From assembly GCA_030407315.1 (NCBI GenBank), contig JALQPE010002468.1:62001-126000 (forward strand): DNA of 64,000 nucleotides. Direction: 5' to 3'. This DNA comes from Asparagopsis taxiformis. Taxonomy: Eukaryota > Rhodophyta > Florideophyceae > Bonnemaisoniales > Bonnemaisoniaceae. Below, in pieces: positions 21,172 to 33,550 of this stretch (positions within the stretch are counted from its first letter, which is position 1; every line of letters starts with the position of its first letter). Below the pieces are notes generated by a model. That model ran no database searches, was not told the origin of the DNA, and was given only the letters and a program-made list of their open reading frames with translations. Both the position numbers and the translations under genes were made by a program.

Positions 21172-21855
21172 ATGATCGCAGCCTTCATACCACCGCTGCC
21201 ACAAGGCAGATTGCGTTCATCGACTTTCCTAACCTGTCCATTACATGTTTCAAATTGCCGACAGCCGTCACAAACACCAACCATGAAAACGAGGAGCAAG
21301 GGCTTTGGTTCCTCCAAGTCGCCGAAAAAAGCAAACAAAGAACAGTCACCGACACAACCGCCTGCACAACCAGAGCGTCCAAAGTTTGACAGTTCCTACG
21401 TGCCGCGCGGCCCAACCATGCGGCAAGAATTCGAAAGAAAGGGGTATATAGAAAAGCAAGTTGACGCCGATTCTGGCGTCTTGCCGGATATCGTCGCCAA
21501 TCGGATGATACGACGCATTTTGACGTTTGGCGGTATTCCATTTGCGCTGCTATTCGTCTTCTTCGCTGTGTACTTTGTGCTCAAATATCGGTACGATATC
21601 ACCGTTATCCCACTAGTCGTCGCCTACAGCACGTTGGGCACTATCGGGCTGGCCACTTTCGGAATCACGTACGGCATCTTCTCGAGCAGCTGGGATGAGG
21701 AAGATGAGGGCAGTGCTCTAGGCTGGAAGGAAGCACAGGTCAATCTCGTGAGAGCGAAGGATGGCTTGACGGGCGCAAGAGAAAAAGAGATCCGCGAAGA
21801 AAAATTCGACAGCCTTGACAAACTGAACGAGTATAGGCGTAGTGACGATGAATAA
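21172..21855 (+). CDS. PAM68-like thylakoid protein, photosystem assembly factor
   Basis: Predicted protein of 227 residues. The N-terminus (MIAAFIPPLPQGRLRSSTFL) has Phe at position 5 and fits a plastid transit peptide; a lysine-rich linker follows. The PAM68 core begins at PDIVANRMIRRILTFGGIP, with two hydrophobic segments at roughly 122-142 and 148-170 (PFALLFVFFAVYFVLKY and VIPLVVAYSTLGTIGLATFG). The typical GIFSSSWDEEDEGSALGW stretch comes next. The C-terminus is charged and helical. In plants PAM68 is a thylakoid membrane protein needed for early photosystem II assembly, and in cyanobacteria it also acts on CP47. The gene converges on the SWIM-RING gene with a 64-bp gap. Confidence 0.88.
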   Translation: MIAAFIPPLPQGRLRSSTFLTCPLHVSNCRQPSQTPTMKTRSKGFGSSKSPKKANKEQSPTQPPAQPERPKFDSSYVPRGPTMRQEFERKGYIEKQVDADSGVLPDIVANRMIRRILTFGGIPFALLFVFFAVYFVLKYRYDITVIPLVVAYSTLGTIGLATFGITYGIFSSSWDEEDEGSALGWKEAQVNLVRAKDGLTGAREKEIREEKFDSLDKLNEYRRSDDE

Positions 21856-21919
21856 ACAAGATCACACTGTACCATATAAAGCATGCATCATGTTACTATC
21901 AAATGTTGATCGCACCCAA

Positions 21920-23221
21920 CTATCGCCGACCTCGAGCGCCACCTCGGCCTCGTGCCCTACCGATATATTGATGTGTGTCCTCGTACAGTTCAGCAAGCGT
22001 TAGATGCTTTTCATGGTCTTGCGAGTACGCCGCCAAGTTGAGATAATCGCTTGTTCCAGCCCTCTTTTCGCCCTCGTGCTCACGCGACATTGGGGCGCGA
22101 CACAACGGACAGGGAGCATCTGAGCGTGCGCGAAGCCAATTATCGATGCAGATTTTATGCATGTTGTTGAAACATGCCTTGCAATACGTTGCCGCCTCCT
22201 GCGCACTATAGCCGCCCTCCGTCTCACCGATGTCTTCGAAGCAAATTGGACAGTCGCCCTCAAGAGGCCGTCGCCGCTTCGCGACTGTTGCTTCCCGAGA
22301 CACACTTTCGCGATACCGCTCTCGCACCGCGTCACCCGCCATTACATCGCTTTGCGATGCAGGGTGCGGGGCATTTGCAACGACCTGCTCAAGTTCCGAT
22401 GGAAGAAGGCACACCTGCCACCACTTTGGATCTTCTTTGTCCACTTTCAACACGCGAATAAACACAAAAATGAGATGCTTACAAGGCCCCTCACCCGCCT
22501 GTCCGCTCCTCTTGCTGAAATCTGGACAGTCGCAAGTCGACTTTAATCCGATGCAACATTTGTATATATTGCCGTTGGAACCCATTACTGCGAATTTACG
22601 AACTCCATCTGCAGCCGTTTCGCGATCGACCAGGTACAGTCTGTGACTCATAGAGCGCTTATAACGGTCAAGAATCGCTTTCGATGGGTGCGATCGATAC
22701 TTTGCACCCCTCTTTTCCTTCGCAGCACAGCTTTTCTTTCTCTTTGAAGAAGGCTCCTGAGAAGGCTCTGCTGATGAACAATGCTTCGCAGCTTTAGTTG
22801 ACTTCTGTTCCAAAGTCTTGCGCTTAGATATGACCCTACCGACATCAAAACTGCTTTCCGAGTCGGAATTAAATCTTAGCAGTTCTTTTTGCCTCTCTCG
22901 ACCATCCTCACGAGAATCCAATACTGCAACAGCAGAGTGAGATGATGCGTTTTTGATACCTGGTAGACCGACTTGTTCTGAACCACATATCACTGCCGCA
23001 TCACTTGCCAAAGTATTTTCGTCTAATGTCAACTCGGTACTTTTAGACGCTGTAAACAATTCAGATGATGGGTGTGGATTCCTCAGTGATGCCGTGTTGG
23101 AAACGTCGTTCAGTACTCTGTTCTCCGGTAGTTTTCGAGCAGCATTGACGTTCCTCCCTTTGTTGTCACGTGCCTCTAGACCCTTTCTGACAGCCTCTAT
23201 GAATTTATCTGCAGAGGCCAT
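21920..23221 (-). CDS. SWIM and RING finger E3 ubiquitin ligase
   Basis: Predicted protein of 433 residues. The N-terminal 190 residues are Ser/Lys-rich and look disordered. A SWIM zinc finger follows, with CDCPDFSKRSGQAGEGPCKH (pattern CxC...CxH). Then a RING-type finger opens with CPICFEDI, has CKACFNNMHKICIDNW in the middle and ends CPLCRAP. The C-terminus is Arg-Gly-rich (GRARGRGGARGRR). The SWIM plus RING order is that of ZSWIM2-type E3 ligases, so ubiquitin transfer is inferred; substrates cannot be read from sequence. The start MASADKFIEAVRKG at 23221 is the first ATG of the frame. Confidence 0.85.
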   Translation of the reverse strand: MASADKFIEAVRKGLEARDNKGRNVNAARKLPENRVLNDVSNTASLRNPHPSSELFTASKSTELTLDENTLASDAAVICGSEQVGLPGIKNASSHSAVAVLDSREDGRERQKELLRFNSDSESSFDVGRVISKRKTLEQKSTKAAKHCSSAEPSQEPSSKRKKSCAAKEKRGAKYRSHPSKAILDRYKRSMSHRLYLVDRETAADGVRKFAVMGSNGNIYKCCIGLKSTCDCPDFSKRSGQAGEGPCKHLIFVFIRVLKVDKEDPKWWQVCLLPSELEQVVANAPHPASQSDVMAGDAVRERYRESVSREATVAKRRRPLEGDCPICFEDIGETEGGYSAQEAATYCKACFNNMHKICIDNWLRARSDAPCPLCRAPMSREHEGEKRAGTSDYLNLAAYSQDHEKHLTLAELYEDTHQYIGRARGRGGARGRR

Positions 23222-25869
23222 GTTGATAACAGAGAGTCTTGCCTGAATACTGGCGATCGCTTGTAACCGACGAAGCGACTCTGAGCTAATGGACGAAGGA
23301 CAGCCAATATCGTTTGGAATTTACTCAAAATTTCAAATTCGGAGGTATATCAATACCTTGTTCTCAAACGATGCCTTCGAAAACGGGTTCAACACCCACT
23401 TATACTTTTCTGTGAGTTCTACCTAAACCTAGCGACTTACCCGCGTTACCTTACTATCGAAGTACATATAATTCAATCTTGAGACGTATATCCTCTCGTA
23501 TCCAGGATTCAGCACAGCAATAAGGAAGAACTGAAAACAGAGAAGCTAGTAGAATGAACACCCCATTCGCAAACGACTTTGACTAAAAATGAACAAAGTC
23601 CAAACCTCAAGTGTTCTTCGTGGTTTCTCTCTTCTGATTTAATGGTGAATGTTATCCCCATAGCCGATTGCATCGTCTCCGCCAAATTGAGAATGAATGT
23701 CTTGTTGGGAAACCACAAACGTCCACATCTTGCTAGAACTAGCATTCTTGTAAAGCCTTTTGAGAGACTTTGGGAAACAATAATGCGTACTTGATGGTCG
23801 ATACCTCTCTAGCAAAACAAAAACGACGTTTCTTTGAAATTAGCGACAGATGCACCATCATAGAAAGAAACCAACATCTCACCAAACTACACGTTTACAC
23901 TTCCTGTATCTCTTTATTCTGCTATGAATCTGGCAATGCGGAAGAAAAGCGGTATTTGAACTCACTATCCTCACTTTTAGGTGTTCCAGTATGGGCGATT
24001 CTAATTGCTCTCAAATCCCGAGCTTCAGCATACTGCCGTGTGCTCTTAACTGGCAAATCCCTTCACTGACAGTCAGTTTTGCTATCCCTACTCTTCCTAG
24101 AAGAAAAATACTCGCTTCAGAAGTACACTTCCATAATCAATTCTATGATAACGCCAGTAAGTGCACAGCTGGTATGACACACTCCACCAAGAGTATATTC
24201 CGGGTTTTTTTCACTGCCCCGGGTATGCAAGACTTCTTTCTTTGTCTACCGGTGAGATTTCTATCACTTCCATTCCCGATAGAGCATCGTACCTGTATCA
24301 TCAACATTATTCGGATAGGATACGTACCTAGCGAATTTCCCGTCATTGATATTGCCAGAACGTTTTGTTTCTTGCAGGCTTTTGGTCTAATCTATGGTCC
24401 GACAGAAGATGGATTTGTCGGTCAGGTGTAGTCTGAAAGGAAAATATCTTCACATAATCAGCCGCAGTCGTACCCGGAGTGGAAGAGTAAGTTGAGAGCT
24501 GGGCAGTACCATTGAGAAAAATGTACATCGCAAGGCGTTAGGAAATATCTCAATCCAGTCACATACCAAGATGGGCTGTTCGTTTCCACGGATTCGTTGT
24601 TGGATTACAGATGTGAAAGATGTGTGCCAGCTGAACGAAACAGTTTGGAGTTGTCATTGCTCTCACCAAAAACTTTCATATCTAGTACAACCTATCTGGA
24701 AGTAATTTCGCTAGTGATGGTTTCAGCCTGCTAGGTACCGCTGTGACGTGATCTTCAACTGTATGGCATTGCCGATATCTATATTTATTCTTACTGGTGT
24801 ACGAGAAAATTGTGTGACGTAGAATTAAAGATAATGCGAAGGAAGCATAGAACAACGACAGCAAGTATGACTGCCAGCATTGTCTGATATTTTACTTCTG
24901 ATGCTAAAAGCGTGATTGGCTCGTGTGCGGTATTTCAAACTTAATTTGCGTGTCTTGGAGTTTGTCGAAGAACATGCTGTATCACGAAATTCTCTATTAT
25001 GAAGAATCGTGCTCTCTTCCGGACTATTTTTCCAGACGTTCAAGTCTCAAACCAAGAAAAATACATACTAGCAGAGAATAGCGAACTCGAAAGGTCGACC
25101 CGTTCCACATAGAAACATGCTTTGTGACTATTTTCTACTGTGCCGTTCTCAATGCCCCCCTTGCTCCGTGACAACCAATCCCGGTTTTCCTCGTGATGGA
25201 ACCTCTAGCCCTAGGAGAAACTCAGTCTGACCTCACGCCTGAAAGTATGCGGTTCAACGCATCGGTGACTAAGCAGTCAGAGTCGATAATTTATTAGCTT
25301 TGAAGAACAATTCATGAAGATCAATATCTACAACTCTTCATGTAAGCTTCTTGGCAGAAAAGACAGTTAGATGGGAGCCGAGAACTGATTATTCAATTCT
25401 AGAGCAAGACGTCAATTGTTACCATATCTTTCACCCGCTTTTCCGCTCAAAGTCAAAAGCTCACTTTCCATTTATCGTTTTGCCAGCATCGAAGACTTGC
25501 AGAACCTATCCAATACGCAAGTACATTGAATTATTGTCAAGATATGATTAGGACCTTAGCTGAAACAAAATGGAAAAAGAGAATGGTCGAGGGTGGTCAC
25601 TTCCACGTAAAGCAACTGTATTGAAGAGCTTCTGCGCCTCTGGCTAATGAGACTTGGTATACAGGAATCTGTGGTCAGAACGTTTGCGCACGTTGTTTAG
25701 CTCTAAAATTAAATTACAGGAATATCTTCAGATCTGATAGCCACTCTCAAATGGACAGTCTCCAAGCGATTCTCTGCGTGACCCAATGAGCTTATTCTCT
25801 CTCTATCTTTATTTACTTTTCCTAATCCTGTGTTAATATTTTTTCTGGTCTGCACGTCTGTACCGAGAA

Positions 25870-26960
25870 ACACTCCCTGAATCGGCGAGGATGTTCTCAG
25901 CTGAATCCGAAAATCAAATAGCATTGGCGGAGGCTCGTCCAGTACAGGACGACCAAGCTTTAGAGAGAATCGTAGCGAACAGCTTGAGATTGTATTACGT
26001 TTACAAAACTCACTAATGAATTTCATTGTACACTTCGAAGGGCACATTCTAATGCAGCACAGCAGGACCTTCTCAAAATTTATGATGAAAACATGCCGCA
26101 GTTTTCGCCGATTGTTTTGGTTACCCTCCTATAATCTCTGGCAAAACACAAGCCTCCGGTAAGTCGCTGAACCTTGACCGAATAGCAAATGCGTGAGCAC
26201 GACCCTTGGTGTTCCATTATTTTGCTCGGCTCGATGTGCACTGCCACTTTAAATATAGTCTAGCTGCCCCTATCGATTGAGCGCAATGATGCCTCGCATT
26301 CTGGACCCTTTATCCAACCTCATAAAATTAGTACTTACTTCTGCGGAAACACAACGCTCGCCGTGAGACGGCGCGACGTCTTATATTGAAGAAACGCGTA
26401 TTCCATTGATATATGGATTCTCTCGCCAGTTTTCAAACGGTATCGATACTGTGATTTGAACCAGGGGATGAGTTTTGCAGCTTTCCCGACTTTATATATT
26501 TCCGAATGGGCGACTATCTGAAGTGATAAAACGATGACCAACGAGTGTGGAATGATCAGTGAGCATTTTCTCACTCTCTTTCATATATTCTGATTGTTCT
26601 GAGGGTAGGGCTCGATAGAGATTCCACAGTTGCAGTTTGTATTTTCCATCATAATTTATCACCCCGTTTCGATGCGACTGATGCAGATTTCTCGCCCGGC
26701 GAGACATATCTAGATATGTTTATCGTGCATCCAACAATGCAAACAGAAAATGACTTGAATGTAAAAAAACAAATCTGCCGCTCTTGTCCAAGTGGTTGGG
26801 ATGTCCTTCTACACCTATCCAATTATCTTTCGAAAGGATGAAGAAGCTCAGAAAATATATAGAAGGAAACATAAGTTGGATAGTCTTCAACGCGTGAGAA
26901 AACATCATTGCGGAAAACAATGTAGATATTTGTTGTCGAACGTATCTGCAAGGCTTATAA
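25870..26960 (-). other. Candidate spliced or decayed gene, weak RAD9 resemblance
   Basis: One piece, 26517-26339, is bounded by an acceptor-like CACTTCAG and a strong donor GTAAGTAC. It encodes a beta-strand-like segment (EIYKVGKAAKLIPWFKSQY, then RIHISMEYAFLQY). Downstream, around 26010-25870, a frame reads MKFISEFCKRNTISSCSLRF, then SLKLGRPVLDEP and FDFRIQLRTSS. Upstream, around 26915-26820, another reads DYPTYVSFYIFSELLHPFE. Order and spacing recall the checkpoint clamp protein RAD9: the SAYxxFxF segment, the central F...L.I strands and the GRP motif before the end of the second clamp domain. I could not join the pieces into one frame with clean splice phases, so this may be a pseudogene or a chance resemblance. 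Confidence 0.28.
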
Positions 26961-28356
26961 ATGTTTCGCCCATATAGAAAGAAACAAAATGTCGGCATCA
27001 ATTTGAGAAGTTCACGGTACAAGTTCAAAATGACGGACTTGCGTTTGCAATCATTTTGCGAATTTCCATTCTGTCAACAGACCAAGTAGGAGAGAACGGA
27101 CGATGTAATGGAACAGATTTTGTATAAGCTAGTTTGGATTATGCAGGAACTGGAAAGGGCAATAACACGCATGTGGCAAAGAGGGGAGACAGGGGAAGTG
27201 TCGAAAGTCGGAGCTGTTTGCTGAAAACAGCCGTATATTGCTTCCAGTGGCTCTGAATCGTGAAGGGCAGAGATGTGTAAATTTGAACAGGTGGGAGATA
27301 TGCGTGGACCTATGTCACAAGCGATGCTTGTAGAATATAGATGAGATTAGCGAGAGGTGGACGACATGTGATTGACGGCACAAATGGAGCACTCGGAGCT
27401 GATAGTTGTGAGGCCTATGACGCACTACCGGATGAGGCCTACACGAACCATGGATAGAGCTGAAGAGTGGCGAAATCATGTGCCGATCGTATAGGAGGAC
27501 AAACGGTAAGGCTGGAAGCTGCAAGAGAAAAATGCGAAGCGGGGCGGACGGGCGGAGCAGTGACGTGCTCTCAATGTCAAGGGCGCATATGATACCGTAG
27601 AAAGGGCGGGATGCGGAGGTGTGGAAACATAACGAGGGATGACGCATTTGCGCCGAAAGAAATGGATGTTTTGGGGCTTGCGCCAGTGTTACTGTAAAGT
27701 AGTTTCAATGCTCAATGCGCGCACGATGCCTCTACAGTTGAAATTTGAACCGTATAGAGGTATCTATAATATGGAAAAAATATGGGCTACGTCGGTCTGT
27801 ATGTTTCTAATACAGATGGCTAAATACAATTGGTGCATCTGATAATTTGAAATTTGATCCGCTGGGTATGATAAGCTACAATAGATTGGCTGCATCCACC
27901 TGGTAAAATACGATTGGTGGAAAATTTTGTATTTGTTTCTGGCCTATAAATCTCGTGTTAGCCAGGCGTGCAGCTCTGAAAAAAGGCGCTGCTACGGTGC
28001 AATACGGGGCAATGTATGTAACAAGGTAGCGTGGCCCACGTTGTCCTTGAATTTGTCCAGATGTTAGCTGAGCATCCGTCCGTCGCTGGTCCGGACGGAC
28101 AGAACATGACACCGCCGCTGCTCTGCTCTGCACTGCCGGCCGCGCAGGTATTGAGCAACTAGGCCAAATTCGTATGAGCACGCTCGATGATGCGCCGCGT
28201 CGCGTCTGGAAGCAACCAACCATCATGCCGCGCGCAAAAAATGTTTCACAAACGCGATGGAAAGGATGTTTCCAGAGCGGCGGGCTCGCGACGCACAATG
28301 TTGTGCAGTTGCAACCGCACCGACAATCGCTTCCACAATCGTAGGCTATGGCACTG

Positions 28357-28381
28357 CTGTGCTGTGCTGTGATGTGATGTG
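28357..28381. repeat. Pentanucleotide run (CTGTG)3(ATGTG)2
   Basis: Five tandem 5-mers, three CTGTG followed by two ATGTG. The same pentamer family forms a longer array at 33551-33620, on the other side of the zinc-finger gene. Confidence 0.8.
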
Positions 28382-29326
28382 CTGCTGTCCCGCCTTACAA
28401 ATCGCCGTAATTTGCACATACGGTCCCCGCACTTCGTTATTCCACGCTGCAGTGCAGCCGCCGTACACAATGCGTATGCACTTTCTTTCAGAATAGTGCA
28501 CGCATCGCTCATTATGGATCTAACACTTGTGATACCGTACACTCGAGCAATTCAATCCACATACCGCCTGCTCGTCCGCCACCGGCACCCTTGCTACTCG
28601 TAGTTTTGCACTATTTAAACTCAACCTGTCCCAGTTTGCTGCACGCCATTCGCAATCACATCAGATCAAAGCCAACTGCTGCAAGCCGGCTATTCATCGT
28701 CCGTCCTTGCTGCTTTCATTGTTGCTTCCGCTTATCACTCCGTGATCTACCCGGCTGCCTCTACCCGTGGCCGCACATCCTTGTTCAACTTTGTTTGCGC
28801 ACTTGTGTGTTTCGGTGATACACAAACAAATGTGTGCTGCACAGGTAGCATCTGACATCATATTCAAACTACGCGCACATACTTGAAACTTGTGCTGCAC
28901 GAGTTTGATTGTGGCTGCGCAAAATACCGTGTATTTTTGTTGTGCCCGGCGCTGTCAACACTACGATATGACCACCAAGACAAGGCGTTGGCAAAACAAC
29001 AGTTGCGTCGCAGAATATATTTAGAGAGAGAGAGGAGGCTCCATACTTGGCATCTATGCTACACTACATTCGACGTGTTGTTGATTAGCAAGTGTCAAAA
29101 TCACCGGTTGGAGGTGCCGCGGCGCCGGATCCGATGAGAGCGCTAGTATGTTCAAAGCCGGGGGCGCAGCGCAGGCGAAGGGGCTATTTGTGCCAAAGGT
29201 GTTTGTGAGAGGGAGAGGACGATACAATTGTTGAGCAGGCACAAAGTGACAGGCTGTGGGCGAATGAGCGTTGAGACTGAGCTATACTTAGGCGGCCGTT
29301 TACAGCGTGATTATGAGGCGCGATGC

Positions 29327-30103
29327 TCATCGTCTGGGACGATATTCCTTACGGGATCGACTTTCCACTGGAGGCGGGGCCATGTATGCGTCTTCCTTCC
29401 TGGTCGACGGGTGTGAGGAATGAGGCGTCTTGGTGATGGGCCTGTCGCGCGCATACAAGCCTGCACCGCTGGCTTCGCTGGATGAACTACTGTTTCTTCG
29501 CATTGGGGACGACTTGTGAGGGCGGGGCTCTGGACGGGTGCCATGGGCAGCATGTACATGTGTTTCGTGCTTCTTTTGGTTCCAGAGGTTACCGAAGCGG
29601 CGATCGCAACCTGGGACGGAGCATGTGTAAGGCTTTAGTTTTTCATGTACATTTTTCTGATCAAGCGTGCAAGTTGGGCGAGAGTGGGGAATGGTTAGTG
29701 ATTTGCATGGATGGATGGGTGAAAGAAATGATGATGAGCAACCTACTTCATGAACGGAAAGAGTCCATTTGGAGCCGAATCGCTTGCCGCAGCCGGGGAA
29801 GAAGCATTCATGATCCTTTCGCTTCTCGTGAACGGCCACTTTGTGACGCGTTAGGGTACCGGGCTGACCGAATGAAGCATTGCAGATGTTGCACTGATAG
29901 GGCTTGAGGCGTTGATGTACAGTTCGCTCATGGATGGCGAGATGTGCTTTGGAAACGAAGGAGGACTTGCACGTGGGACAGACCTGTCTCTTGGGGTCGG
30001 GGGAAGCGGAGGAGGAGGAAGCTGAACGACGGCGGTGGTTGGCAGCGGGGCGGGATTGAATGTGATGGGGGACAGGGTCGGCGAGAAGCTTGGAGATGTC
30101 CAT
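29327..30103 (-). CDS. C2H2 zinc-finger protein, four fingers, one intron
   Basis: Two exons, 30103-29747 and 29656-29327, joined across a 90-nt intron that starts GTAGGT, ends CTTGATCAG and has a CACTAAC branch site. The intron length is a multiple of three and lacks a stop codon, so the unspliced frame also stays open. Splicing gives 228 residues and rebuilds the third finger, whose second histidine pair is otherwise broken. Fingers: CPTCKSSFVSKAHLAIHERT, CNICNASF...HKVAVH, CFFPGCGKRF...HEKNVH and CSVPGCDRRF...HETHVH. The linkers (HQRLKPYQC, HEKLKPYTC) are TFIIIA-like. A Ser-rich basic N-terminus and a Ser/Pro tail flank the fingers. Likely a DNA-binding transcription factor; targets unknown. 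Confidence 0.85.
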   Translation of the reverse strand: MDISKLLADPVPHHIQSRPAANHRRRSASSSSASPDPKRQVCPTCKSSFVSKAHLAIHERTVHQRLKPYQCNICNASFGQPGTLTRHKVAVHEKRKDHECFFPGCGKRFGSKWTLSVHEVGCSSSFLSPIHPCKSLTIPHSRPTCTLDQKNVHEKLKPYTCSVPGCDRRFGNLWNQKKHETHVHAAHGTRPEPRPHKSSPMRRNSSSSSEASGAGLYARDRPITKTPHSSHPSTRKEDAYMAPPPVESRSRKEYRPRR

Positions 30104-30651
30104 GGTGATGTGGTGCGGGGACGGTTGATGTGGGGAGAGAAGGTGCGAGGGTATTAATGGGGTTTGTGAATGTTATGAAGAGCAATCATTATGAGAGTTA
30201 AGTTGTGCACTTCGCGCGCTGGTGCTGGCGCGCATTGAATTTGATTCTGGAGTGGTTGGGCTTGGTGAGAGATGATGGGTTGGAGAAAAAGTGGCATGCG
30301 CTTTGACGATGTCTGCTGTGGCCTGGTCTACGTGCGCCTATGGAACGCTTCTAGTGTACGACGGTACAGAGCGTACATGTGTTTATATATCGAGCAGAGT
30401 GAATAAACGTGCGAACAGCCGATTGGACACTCCAGTATATCACAATCAATACGGCTAGTCTTGACGTCAGTGACAATGTGATGTCCAACGCCTTGGGCGC
30501 ATTGGTCGATGCGAATATCGGATGTTTCTTTACTGGCTGCCGTTGTGATGCGCCTTCTGCACAGCGCTCGTCGTGTCGCGCAGCGCGGCGCAGGGGGCTC
30601 GGCTCGATGTTTTGCGCTACGATCCCGGATCGATGGAGGCTGAGCAGGGCG

Positions 30652-30686
30652 CACATACACACACGCGCGCACACGCACGAGCAATT
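30652..30686. repeat. CA/CG dinucleotide-rich tract
   Basis: Imperfect alternating purine-pyrimidine run of CA and CG steps (ACACACACGCGCGCACACGC) in the gene desert. Confidence 0.6.
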
Positions 30687-32220
30687 GACTATAAATATAA
30701 TATTTGCCACCAGTTGCTGCTCGATCAAACGTACCCTCAGATCACTGCCACAATGCAGCCTACAAGTTGGTAAAACGCGAGCGACCACTGTGTCCCGCAT
30801 GCCAACGATATAACACGAGACGCTGAATGGCGCGCAAACACTCGGTGTGCTGTGTCTATGGTAACGGCCATCTCGATTGGACGCGTTACATGCGTACAAT
30901 GCCAATGGTCCGCGGACCAAAACCCTGTCGCGCTCAACGTTCCACGCTGGCTGTTTCCCACCGTTTGTTTGTTGTCGAATGACCTTGGATCCGTCTGTAT
31001 CGAATGTCACGCATGCTGATTGGTCCCCCCCAGACGCCTCTGAATTGGTACGTGTGGCACAACGATGAAGTTTGTCATACATTGTACCCACAGTGGAACC
31101 AACAGCGACTACTGTCTCGATTCGCATCGAATCGAATCGATGCCCAAACGATGCAATGCGTTGCTGAATTCAAACCCCTCCTGCAGCAGCAGCAGCACAA
31201 ACCCTCGTACTGTACCGTCCGCTCGCTTACATGGAAGCAAGCGCGCGTTGGTTGCCTTACCTGCTGCACTGAATTTCGCCCAACCCTATGCCCTCGCCTT
31301 ACCCATTTCATGTCGACACACGCTCCTTCCCCGCCTCGTTTGCGCGCTTCCACGAACCAAGCAGCACCATAATTCGCGTGCAGCCTAGCACGTCTATCCG
31401 CTCCTCCATTCGCTTCCGCCACAACCCTTACCTCACCGCTGGCAACAACATTGGCCCGCGCGCTGCTTCCACTAGACTTGCATCAGCCGTTATATCATTC
31501 AACTGCTTCAATACACCGCGCCTCCACTCGTTGCTATCATGCCACGCCAAGATACCGAACCTTGTTACTACCGCAACCACACGACTCGTGTTCTCCATTC
31601 CGATCCAATTTGGCCCACTGCGCCACAACTCGCTGCGCATGTGCACTCGTGCACTCGCGCTCTAGCCGTTCTGTAACGCCCCGACTTGTACTGTACGCTG
31701 TCCAGCCAGATGCTCACTGCTTTTTTTATAATAATTTATACCTCCCACCCACCTTCAGGATCCACGCAGGGGACATCTCCCGATGCCCCGTGTCTCAACG
31801 TGTATGTAAGCTGCGCCACGCCCGCCGCCCAAACCCTCGCTCGCAACGGGCCGCTCGCCCGCCGTCTTCCGCCGCCACTGTTCGCCCCCTGCCCGACACT
31901 CGTTTTCGCCTTTGTCCTTGCACAGCGTGCACCCCAACCGAACGACCGCCGCCGCTCTCCTCTTCTTGCATGTCCCAGCCACACCATTGCCAGTGCGTGG
32001 AGCTCGTCCCGATATTGCTATTGCGCTGCCGCTCTTCTTACATGCTCAGCGTTGTAGTGGCAAGACGCACTATGTATTTATTTAACTGATTGCCACACTC
32101 CCTGGCGGCATCCCATCCACAAAATCTTTCTCACTATCTATCGCCTTTACGGTCACTACTCTTGCGGCCACCCAACCTGACTGCCTCATACATTCCATCG
32201 AGCGAGTGAACGAGCGACCG

Positions 32221-32246
32221 GCCGATCGATCGATCGATTGATTGAT
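32221..32246. repeat. CGAT tetranucleotide run
   Basis: About six tandem tetramers, four CGAT followed by two TGAT. Simple-sequence repeat inside the gene desert. Confidence 0.75.
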
Positions 32247-33550
32247 ACTTGCGTATCTTCTTCTCTAGCCGCCATAAATTGCTGGTGTATTGGCGTAGAC
32301 AGCGGCGCGCAGCATGACGTGCTCGCGGCGAGAGATTTGGTTTGGTCGCTTTGCTCACACCGTTTGGGAGGTAAGAAGTGGTCTATCAAAACGGTCAATT
32401 TGGCGGGCGCGAGGACACGTCCCAACGAAATTCAACTGTTAGCACCAACCAAGCGACGAAATTCAATCAATCCATTCAAACCTTTCAACGTTGCGGCACA
32501 GCACTAGACGAGCGCTCGATTGACAACTGTACCGCTGTGTGCTCGCTTGATTCATTGCGTGAGGCAACAAGTTGTCAAAATGATATGCTGTTTCGTTGGA
32601 TCGATCTTGTCTTGTCTTGCCGTCATGCAAGCACATGTTCAGCGCCGTTTCGCATCGTTTTAGTGGATCGACGGTGGCTTTCAACACCTATCAATTTGAC
32701 GACAATATGTCGCTAACAGTAGCAGCAAATGCGCGCATGTCCACTCGGGTACTAAGCCTCGGGCGTGTAGGACACGTATACACTGTCAGCAGTGCCTCTG
32801 TTGAAGAGCTCGTAGACACACACCGTCGATAGATCGTATCGCACATATCGTATCAACAAGACACGGCAACAGCAGTAATCCAATCTCCACTCGCTCCAAT
32901 TCACACGACGGCGTTGTGCCAATTGTGCGCCGCTCTCTCGACTGCATTACTCTCAAGCCAGTGGGTACAGTCCATTTGACAAACCTAAACTGGATGCGCA
33001 CTGATTCGCTCGGCACATGCCACCATCTACGGCGGCGCTGTATGTTGCCCGCACGCGAGACAGCGGCAACGTTGTGCAACTAAACTGGAGCTCGCGAGAT
33101 TTGTGTAAATCGCCGCAGGGTTTTATACATACACCAGCTATTCCGGTACTGTACATTCCACGTCGTTGGTTGATTGGCCGCTGCGGTGGAGGTACTACTT
33201 TCATTCCACACCGCGCCTGCGCCTCTCACGACTCGGCATTTGTAGCCGTATCGTACACAACCGCACCAGGGTCCAGCGGACCGCACCGACCCTGTTTCTG
33301 CCACGCATCACACATGCAGCAGCCGGGCCTCAATTGCGACGCGTCACATGCTGCAGGCAATGCTGTTTCGAATGTATCGTTTACCCACCGAATGACGATA
33401 ACGACTGTACACCACCGCCGATATGTCGCCCTGCCGCCGTGTGCTGCCATATGCGTCGTTTGGATCCTATTGCGCAACTCAATTGCACGTATTTCAGTTA
33501 GACACTCGTTGGCTCGCACACACAGCCGTGCGGTGCACTGCACCACAATG

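Larger units (their letters stand above)
23222..29326. other. Long stretch without a long ORF, possibly hiding spliced genes
   Basis: About 6.1 kb. The first 4 kb is more AT-rich than the gene-dense parts. No ORF exceeds about 140 codons and none is convincing alone. Several exon-like pieces occur on the minus strand, the best at 25870-26040 and 26339-26517 (separate entry). Less certain ones lie at about 23580-23720 and 24420-24520. From 27.3 kb to 29.3 kb base composition becomes more mixed and I see no gene. A short (CTGTG) pentanucleotide run lies at 28357-28381. Confidence 0.4.

Noticed and set aside
26158..26166. Good donor GTAAGTCGC on the plus strand in the ORF-poor region
   Set aside because: No plus-strand exon with recognisable coding content ends there; the best exon candidates nearby are on the minus strand.
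30351..31127. 258-codon ORF on the minus strand in the gene desert
   Set aside because: Composition rich in Cys, Thr, Arg and His, no domain, overlapped by ORFs in three other frames.
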